DNA of 64,000 nt, from the NCBI RefSeq assembly GCF_011752015.1, contig NZ_JAAIKA010000001.1, positions 186,001-250,000 of the forward strand, written 5' to 3'. Made by a program: the position numbers and the translations under genes. The DNA is from Canibacter zhoujuaniae. GTDB lineage: Bacteria; Actinomycetota; Actinomycetes; Actinomycetales; Microbacteriaceae. This document shows positions 58,327 through 64,000 of this stretch, one piece after another (position 1 is the stretch's first letter; every line of letters starts with the position of its first letter). The notes below the pieces were generated by a model. It saw nothing but the letters and a program-made list of their open reading frames with translations, searched no databases and was not told the DNA's origin.

Positions 58327-58371
58327 AAAGTTATGCTTTGCACTCAGGCTTTGTGAGCCGTAATAACTTTT
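58327..58371 (+). terminator. Hairpin between tpiA and secG
   Basis: AAAGTTAT (58327-58334) and ATAACTTT (58363-58370) are perfect arms around a 28-nt region holding an inner GGCT/AGCC stem, ending in TTTT. It may be a terminator for the glycolytic genes, or an mRNA stem. Confidence 0.45.
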
Positions 58372-58418
58372 GCGGTTATACTGGTGCATAGTGTTTATCG
58401 GCTGTTAGAAAGGCCATT

Positions 58419-58664
58419 GTGACAGTTATTCAGATTATTCTGATCGCTATTCTGGTTATCACCAGTCTTTTGCTGACCCTGTTTATCCTGCTGCACAAGG
58501 GTCGCGGTGGTGGCCTGTCAGATATGTTCGGTGGTGGAATTACCTCAAACTTGGGTAGCTCCGGTGTTGCTGAACGCAACCTCAACCGCATAACCATAAT
58601 CATCGCGCTTGTGTGGTTCTTCAGCGTTGTTGCGCTGGGTATCCTGCAGCGTTTCGCCTTCTAG
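58419..58664 (+). CDS. secG: Protein translocase subunit SecG
   Basis: An 81-residue Sec-channel subunit with two TM spans (about 2-22 and 54-74). The central loop LHKGRGGGLSDMFGGGITSN (about 25-44) is the SecG signature. The start is GTG at 58419, after AGAAAGG. TATACT at 58377-58382 may be its -10. rbpA follows 17 nt downstream. Confidence 0.95.
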   Translation: MTVIQIILIAILVITSLLLTLFILLHKGRGGGLSDMFGGGITSNLGSSGVAERNLNRITIIIALVWFFSVVALGILQRFAF

Positions 58665-58681
58665 AAGGGGAGCATAGAACT

Positions 58682-59053
58682 TTGAGCGGAAATAATGCTA
58701 TCCGTGGTGCCCGTGTTGGATCAGGCCCGATGGGCGAAATTGATCACGGGATGCGCTCGGCACGTATCGCTGTTTCATACTGGGATGCTGAGGGTAATGA
58801 AACAGTGCGCTATTTTTCTGCAGACGTAGATCCGGCAGAGATTCCCGACCAGATCGACTCGCCTAAGACCGGTCTGCCAGCGGGGCGTGACCGTGAAAAC
58901 CCTCCGGTGGCGCAGAAGAATGAGCCTTACAAAACGCACTTAGCCTACGTGAAGGAGCGCCGCACTGAAGAAGAGGCAGAGCAGCTGCTCGAAGATGCGT
59001 TAAAGAAGCTGCGGCAGCGTCGCGGTGATCTAAAGAAAAATCAGGAACAGTAA
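58682..59053 (+). CDS. rbpA: RNA polymerase-binding protein RbpA
   Basis: About 123 residues. RbpA is an actinobacterial activator that binds the principal sigma factor and RNA polymerase. NAIRGARVGSGPMGE (about 4-18) and the C-terminal YKTHLAYVKERRTEEEAEQL sigma-interaction segment are diagnostic. The central domain reads IDSPKTGLPAG where zinc-binding members have Cys pairs, so this copy has no zinc site. The start is TTG at 58682, ten nt after AAGGGGAG. It converges with pgi. Confidence 0.92.
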   Translation: MSGNNAIRGARVGSGPMGEIDHGMRSARIAVSYWDAEGNETVRYFSADVDPAEIPDQIDSPKTGLPAGRDRENPPVAQKNEPYKTHLAYVKERRTEEEAEQLLEDALKKLRQRRGDLKKNQEQ

Positions 59054-59079
59054 ACTTTTCTCGCGCGTGCTCACTGCAG

Positions 59080-60681
59080 CTAATGGCTGATTACCGCCGC
59101 GACCTGCGAAACGAGCTGCGCAAGATCTGCGCCGCTCAGCTCCAGCACCCGATGCCCGCGCTCTCTGAGCACCTTGGCGTCACCGCTTGCCTGCGCTGCA
59201 ATAATTTTTGCATAGTCAGGCTCGGTGGTGTTCCGCTCGCCGCTTTGCGCGGCAGTCGCAGCTGTTACCGACCCAGCTGTTGTCGCTGAGTTTTCCGGTG
59301 CTGCTAGCGCAAGCAGCGAGATAAAGAAGCCGCGTTTCGCGCTGCCCTTATGGAATTGCCCTGTTGAGTGCAGGTAGCGTGGCCCGTAGTTTAGCGCTAC
59401 CGGTGCTTGTGCGGTGGCCATTAACTGCGCGCGCAGCGGCTCTAGCAGTGCCCGGCTGTGCTCGTTTTGTGGTGCATATACGTTAAGCGCGACATAGTCA
59501 GCGGTTGCAATAGCCGTGCTAATATCGGCGGCGTTTAGGTTTTCAGAATCAGAACAGCTGATGGATGGCGGCTCTGTGCTCTCAATTATTTGCCGTGCAG
59601 CGCTCTTCGCCGCCTCAACATCGGGCTGGTTAAAGGGATTGATTTCTAACAGCCAGCCGAGTGCTGCGGTCGCAATCTCCCATGTCAGAAACTGCTCCGC
59701 GAGGTTTCCGCTCACCGCATAACCGCGAGTTTGCGCAGCATCCGGCTCTTCTGGCACATACACAGTTGTTGTGTGTGCGGCTTTTAAATCTAAGTCAGTG
59801 ACCTGCTCAAACGGAATGCCGATGGGTAAGAAACCCTTACCGTGCTTACCGGTTGATTCTGCAACAAGCTGTTCGATCCAGTCACCAAGCTGGGTGGCCT
59901 CATCCGCTGTTGGAATAACGTACCCGGCAAACTCTGTTTTGATACGCGAGAATAGGGCAGCGGCAAGCTGCAGCGCTGGATTCTCAGCTGAGTCTGCGAA
60001 GAGCTTGGCGACTGCAGCATTAGCATCAACTAACAGCGGGCCGAGCTCTGCGCCGGCTAGCGTGGGTGGCACGAGGCCGAACGCGGTGAGCGCTGAAAAG
60101 CGACCCCCAACCTTGGGATCCGCATTAAATATGGTGTATCCGTGTTGGGTCGCGTGCGATTCTAGCGGGGTGGCGGGGTCTGTGATGACTGTGACCCGTT
60201 CCCGGGCACTGATACCAGCTGCGGCGTATGCCTGCTCAAAACTCTGAAGCTGTGCCTGAGTCTCTAGCGTGGTGCCTGATTTTGAGGCGATGATAACCGC
60301 GGTGTGGTGAAGATCGGCGGCGAGCACCTCAGCGACCTGCGCGGGATGGGTTGAGTCGAGCACCGTCAGCTCAACATTTTCCCAGTCTGCAATCAAAGCT
60401 GCCGCTAGTGAGGATCCGCCAACACCGCACAGCACGATCCGCTCACACCCAAGATCGCGCAATTTAGCGCGGTGTTCAGCTGCGCGTGCGAGGGTTTCGT
60501 CTGCGGCTTCTTGGAAAGCAACCCACCCCATGCGTTCGGCCGCCTCTGCGCGGTCCTGCGCTAGCCAGAGGGTGGCGTCCTGCTGCTGCAGCCGACCGGC
60601 AAAACCTTTATCTACTAAAAGCTGTAAAGCCGCCCGGTAGCTGCTGTCTTTGTCTGGGGTGAATACGCGAAATTTAGCCAA
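59080..60681 (-). CDS. pgi: Glucose-6-phosphate isomerase (divergent actinobacterial form)
   Basis: A 533-residue sugar isomerase with two SIS-type halves. IVLCGVGGSSLAAALIADWE (about 82-101) and IIASKSGTTLETQAQ (about 130-144) bind the phosphate, and DPKVGGRFSALTAFGLVPP is the following core. It differs from the classic PGI signature but matches the form placed beside tal and tkt in actinobacteria. The start is TTG; no in-frame ATG lies nearby. It is the third gene of tkt-tal-pgi, 15 nt after tal. Confidence 0.9.
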   Translation of the reverse strand: MAKFRVFTPDKDSSYRAALQLLVDKGFAGRLQQQDATLWLAQDRAEAAERMGWVAFQEAADETLARAAEHRAKLRDLGCERIVLCGVGGSSLAAALIADWENVELTVLDSTHPAQVAEVLAADLHHTAVIIASKSGTTLETQAQLQSFEQAYAAAGISARERVTVITDPATPLESHATQHGYTIFNADPKVGGRFSALTAFGLVPPTLAGAELGPLLVDANAAVAKLFADSAENPALQLAAALFSRIKTEFAGYVIPTADEATQLGDWIEQLVAESTGKHGKGFLPIGIPFEQVTDLDLKAAHTTTVYVPEEPDAAQTRGYAVSGNLAEQFLTWEIATAALGWLLEINPFNQPDVEAAKSAARQIIESTEPPSISCSDSENLNAADISTAIATADYVALNVYAPQNEHSRALLEPLRAQLMATAQAPVALNYGPRYLHSTGQFHKGSAKRGFFISLLALAAPENSATTAGSVTAATAAQSGERNTTEPDYAKIIAAQASGDAKVLRERGHRVLELSGADLAQLVSQVAAVISH

Positions 60682-60696
60682 ATTATTGCTCTTCTG

Positions 60697-61794
60697 CTAA
60701 GACATTTTGCCGGCGACGGTAGCGATGAGCTCGTTCCAAGCAATCTCGAATTTTTCGAGTCCATCGCGGGCGAGCTCTGCGGTCACAGCTGTATAGTCGA
60801 CACCGAGCTGTGCGGCTGCGTTGAGCACGCGATGTGCGCCGTCAATGTTTGGGGTGATGGTGTCACTCTGCACGGTGCCCGATTCTGCGAAGGCTGCGAG
60901 AGTGGCGCGGGGGAGGGTTGTTACTGTGTCGGCGGCTATCAGCTCATCGACGTAGAGGGTGGCCGGCAGTGCCGGATCTTTCACACCTGTGGATGCCCAC
61001 AGTGGACGCTGGGGTTGCGCACCCTGTGAGGCGAGCAGCTGCCAGCGTTCAGATGCAGACACCTGCTGAAACACCTCGTAGATAAGGCGCGCGTTTGCAA
61101 CGCCGAGTTTGCCGTATAGCTCTGCGCCCGCAGCGTCTGCTGCTGCGAGTGTGTCGGCGGTGGCTGTGTCGAGGCGTGAAATGAAAACGGAGGCGACGCT
61201 GTGAATTTTCGAGATGTCTAGACCGGCATCAAGTGCCCGCTCGATGCCGACTAGGTAGGCGTTAATTACCTCACGGTATTGCGTAACACTGAAAATAAGC
61301 GTCACGTTAACGCTGATGCCCGAAGCAATCAGGTCGGCCACCGCGAGCATACCCGCAGGGGTTGCGGGCACTTTAATCATGAGGTTCTCGCGGTTGATGT
61401 TGCGCCACAGCTCCTTAGCTTGCGCAACTGTGGCGTCACGATCGTGCGCATGCTGCGGCTCAACTTCGATCGAAACCCGGCCATCGCGGCCCTGTGTCGC
61501 GTTATAGACGGGAAGCAGCAGATCGCAGGCTGCTGCAACATCAGCGCAAGCAGTCTGTAAAACAGTCTCGTTGGCGGTGAGCCCTTGCGCGGCAGCTGAG
61601 GCAATCGAGTCGCTGTAGCTGTCGTCTTTTCCAATAGCCGCCGCAAATATTGCGGGGTTGGTGGTCACACCCACAACATTCGTGTCGGCGATTAGCCGGG
61701 CGAGGGTGCCGTCAGCTAAGCTCGTGCGGCTGAGATCGTCGAGCCAGACACTAACACCCGCTGCGCTTAAAGCAGAAGTGTTGGGGTTAGGCAT
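60697..61794 (-). CDS. tal: Transaldolase
   Basis: About 365 residues. The enzyme transfers a three-carbon unit in the non-oxidative pentose phosphate pathway. VWLDDLSRTSL (about 16-26) and VVGVTTNPAIFAAAIG are family motifs; the Schiff-base Lys lies in NLMIKVPATPAGMLA (about 146). The ATG at 61794 overlaps the tkt stop by 8 nt and gives the standard N-terminus; an upstream TTG or GTG start inside tkt is less likely. Confidence 0.95.
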   Translation of the reverse strand: MPNPNTSALSAAGVSVWLDDLSRTSLADGTLARLIADTNVVGVTTNPAIFAAAIGKDDSYSDSIASAAAQGLTANETVLQTACADVAAACDLLLPVYNATQGRDGRVSIEVEPQHAHDRDATVAQAKELWRNINRENLMIKVPATPAGMLAVADLIASGISVNVTLIFSVTQYREVINAYLVGIERALDAGLDISKIHSVASVFISRLDTATADTLAAADAAGAELYGKLGVANARLIYEVFQQVSASERWQLLASQGAQPQRPLWASTGVKDPALPATLYVDELIAADTVTTLPRATLAAFAESGTVQSDTITPNIDGAHRVLNAAAQLGVDYTAVTAELARDGLEKFEIAWNELIATVAGKMS

Positions 61795-63877
61795 CAAGGC
61801 TCTCCTTCGCCTTTGCCACAACATTGTCAACGGTCAAGCCGTATTTTTCAAAGAGTGTGACATTGTCTGCTGACGCACCAAACTCTTCAACAGAGACCGC
61901 GCGCCCGCGCACACCGAGGTACTTATACCAGCTGAGCGCAAGACCGGCCTCAACAGAGACGCGAGCGGTGACGTCTTTAGGCAGCACACTCTCACGGTAT
62001 GCGGCATCCTGCTCTTCAAACCATTCAAGGCACGGCGCTGACACAACGCGGGTTGGGATGCCTTCACTCTGCAGACGCTCACGCGCACCGAGCGCGATTT
62101 CTACCTCGGATCCGGTCGCTATCAGGATCAGCTCTGGTGTGCCGCCCTGCGCTTCAGCGAGCACGTATGCGCCGCGTCGCACGCCCTCAGCGGAAGCGAG
62201 TTCGGTGTCGCTTGCCTCTGTAGCACCACGCTCAAACACCGGCAGGTTTTGGCGGCTCAATGCGAGACCCACAGGCCCCGCATGCCGCAGCAGAGTTTCA
62301 TGCCAGGCGATTGCAACCTCGTTGGCGTCTGCCGGGCGCACAATTGCTAGGTTCGGAATTGCGCGCAGCGCTGTGAGGTGCTCAACAGGTTGGTGGGTTG
62401 GGCCGTCTTCACCGAGTGCAAGCGAGTCGTGCGTCCAGACAAAGACGCTCGGAATGTTCATGAGGGCGGCAAGCCGCACAGCGGGGCGCATGTAGTCGGC
62501 GAACTGCAGGAAGGTGCCACCGTAGGCGCGGGTTTTGCCGTGCAGTTGAATGCCGTTGAGGATCGCCCCCATGGCGTGTTCGCGAATGCCGAAGTGCAGG
62601 GTGCGGCCGTACTCGTTACCCTGCCAGGTGCCGGTTGAGTGTTCTGCCGGAATGAACGAGGCTGCGCCTGCGATCGTGGTGTTGTTTGAGCCGGCGAGAT
62701 CCGCCGATCCGCCCCACAACTCCGGCATAATTGCACCTAGTGCACCAAGCACTTTGCCGGATGCGGCGCGTGTCGCCACCGCAGTGCCAGCCTCAAATTT
62801 GGGCAGAGCTTCCAATGCGCCTGCAGGCAGCTCTCGCGCCTCAAGCCGTTTAAACAGCTGATAGCGCTCCGGGTTCTTAGCCGCCCACGCATCAAACTTT
62901 TCTTGCCAGACGGCAACATCCTCTGCGGCGCGCTCTGTCAGCGCACGGGTGTGTGCGATTGTGGCCTCTGACACCACAAAGGTCTGCTCGGGGTCAAACC
63001 CAACCGCGCGCTTCAAACCTGCAAGCTCATCACCGCCGAGTTTCGCGCCGTGAATGCCGCCGGTGTTTTGCTTGCTGGGGCTCGGCCACCCGATAATCGT
63101 GTGCAAAATAATTAGGGTCGGCTTGCTGGTTTCTGTCTGCGCTGCCGCAATCGCGTCATAGAGAGCGTGCACGTCTTCTTTGTATGCGCCGCCAGCACGC
63201 CAATCAACGTCGAGCACCTGCCAGCCGTAGGCCTCATAGCGTTTTGCAACGTCTTCGCTAAAGGCAACATCAATATCGTCTTCGATAGAGATCTGGTTTG
63301 CATCATAGATTGCGATGAGATTGCCAAGCTGCTGGTGACCGGCCAGCGAGGCTGCCTCGCTGGTGACACCCTCCTGAATGTCACCGTCACCGGCGAGCAC
63401 ATAGGTGTAGTGGTCGAAGGGGCTGTCGCCTGCGGCAGCATCCGGGTCGAAAAGGCCGCGCTCATACCGCTGCGCATAGGCAAAACCGGTCGCTGAGGCG
63501 AGCCCCTGCCCGAGCGGGCCGGTGGTGATTTCGACGCCAGCGGTGTGCCCGTATTCTGGGTGGCCGGGGGTTTTTGCGCCCCAGGTGCGCAGCGCTTTGA
63601 GATCTTCAAGCTCAAGCCCGAAACCGCCCAGATAGAGCTGCACATACTGGGTGAGCGATGAGTGACCGATCGACAGAATAAAGCGGTCGCGCCCCACCCA
63701 GTCAGTGTTTGTCGGATCGTGGCGCATGACCTTCTGATAGAGCAGATAGGCAACGGGCGCAAGGCTGATCGCGCTTCCCGGGTGGCCGTTACCGACCTTT
63801 TCTACTGCGTCTGCCGCGAGGATACGGGCGGTATCTACGGCGAGGTCGTCGGCTTCTGTCCACTCCAATGGCTGCAT
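61787..63877 (-). CDS. tkt: Transketolase
   Basis: A 696-residue thiamine-diphosphate enzyme. GNGHPGSAISLAPVAYLL (about 27-44) and GDGDIQEGVTSEAASLAGHQ (about 160-179) bind the cofactor and metal; the pyrimidine domain has GIREHAMGAILNG, and the C-terminal domain is complete. It links sugar phosphates of glycolysis and the pentose pathway. It heads tkt-tal-pgi. AAGAAAG lies before the ATG. The 123 nt upstream to the window edge hold no recognisable gene; a TTTAGTGCT nonamer occurs there twice, 60 nt apart. Confidence 0.96.
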   Translation of the reverse strand: MQPLEWTEADDLAVDTARILAADAVEKVGNGHPGSAISLAPVAYLLYQKVMRHDPTNTDWVGRDRFILSIGHSSLTQYVQLYLGGFGLELEDLKALRTWGAKTPGHPEYGHTAGVEITTGPLGQGLASATGFAYAQRYERGLFDPDAAAGDSPFDHYTYVLAGDGDIQEGVTSEAASLAGHQQLGNLIAIYDANQISIEDDIDVAFSEDVAKRYEAYGWQVLDVDWRAGGAYKEDVHALYDAIAAAQTETSKPTLIILHTIIGWPSPSKQNTGGIHGAKLGGDELAGLKRAVGFDPEQTFVVSEATIAHTRALTERAAEDVAVWQEKFDAWAAKNPERYQLFKRLEARELPAGALEALPKFEAGTAVATRAASGKVLGALGAIMPELWGGSADLAGSNNTTIAGAASFIPAEHSTGTWQGNEYGRTLHFGIREHAMGAILNGIQLHGKTRAYGGTFLQFADYMRPAVRLAALMNIPSVFVWTHDSLALGEDGPTHQPVEHLTALRAIPNLAIVRPADANEVAIAWHETLLRHAGPVGLALSRQNLPVFERGATEASDTELASAEGVRRGAYVLAEAQGGTPELILIATGSEVEIALGARERLQSEGIPTRVVSAPCLEWFEEQDAAYRESVLPKDVTARVSVEAGLALSWYKYLGVRGRAVSVEEFGASADNVTLFEKYGLTVDNVVAKAKESLDA

Positions 63878-64000
63878 TACGAGTCTTTCTTGGATTTAGT
63901 GCTGAAAACTAAGCTGCTTGCTTCGTGTAGGGGGCACACGACAACTCTCTTAAGTTTAGTGCTTTCTGTCGCCGCACGGTTGTGACGGGCGATCCTTCCC

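Noticed and set aside
63982-64000. GTG at the right edge as start of ctaB, often divergent from tkt
   Set aside because: Only 19 nt are visible, so nothing can be confirmed.

Overview
The window is a chromosomal segment of an actinomycete, most likely a member of the Micrococcales close to Microbacteriaceae. The evidence is the actinobacterial-only genes (DUF3000, DUF4233, rbpA, whiA), an ileS T-box leader of the actinobacterial short-stem type, an actinobacterial SOS box before uvrA, frequent GTG/TTG starts, and moderate rather than high GC. I cannot name the genus. The genome looks compact: many genes overlap by 1-17 nt, and two convergent pairs share their stop codons in a CTAA. Some usual neighbours are absent (ruvAB after ruvC; pgl-opcA-zwf between rbpA and pgi).

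Layout. 1-5.8 kb: DUF3000 (partial), the zapE ATPase, a MazF-like protein, a membrane-anchored HExxH protein, a Gly-Cys-Val tRNA cluster, pdxH and a Bcr/CflA exporter. 5.8-16.6 kb: housekeeping genes thrS, HIT, yebC, ruvC, a TRIC-type channel (opposite strand), recO, uppS, dusB, dgt, dnaG. 16.7-26.1 kb: an accessory region, AT-rich in large part, that ends at the 3' end of a tRNA-Gly gene. 26.3-34 kb: tRNA-Asn, tRNA-Pro, tig, clpP1, clpP2, clpX, then convergent valS with a small conserved partner. 34-39.5 kb: TetR regulator and a four-gene peptide-type ABC importer. 39.5-53.4 kb: T-box-ileS-folC-DUF4233-ndk-uvrB, then uvrA-uvrC-rapZ. 53.5-64 kb: whiA, sodA, gap-pgk-tpiA-secG-rbpA, facing tkt-tal-pgi on the other strand.

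The most interesting part is 16.7-25.0 kb, which holds two compact modules resembling peptide or bacteriocin systems. Module A (16.7-19.5 kb) has a promoter with an adjacent inverted repeat, a 31-residue signal-peptide-bearing micro-protein whose predicted mature part is only seven residues, a 4-TM protein, a MacB/FtsX-like permease, its ABC ATPase, and a 51-residue two-TM protein that could give immunity. Module B (21.3-25.0 kb) has a 394-residue secreted protein with a C-terminal Cys-bracketed amphipathic domain and a small membrane protein 3 nt behind it. Divergent from these lie a 71-residue secreted peptide with a Cys-X8-Cys tail, a histidine kinase and a LuxR-type response regulator. The divergent intergenic region carries two tandem copies of an ACCGAC-N4-GTYGGT palindrome, a plausible binding site for that regulator. 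A two-hydrolase fusion protein lies between the modules. No integrase, transposase, CRISPR array or phage gene was seen.

The core genes form sensible units: Clp proteolysis with trigger factor; UvrA/UvrB/UvrC excision repair, with uvrA under an apparent SOS box; lower glycolysis beside the non-oxidative pentose phosphate enzymes; and Ile-tRNA-sensed expression of ileS.
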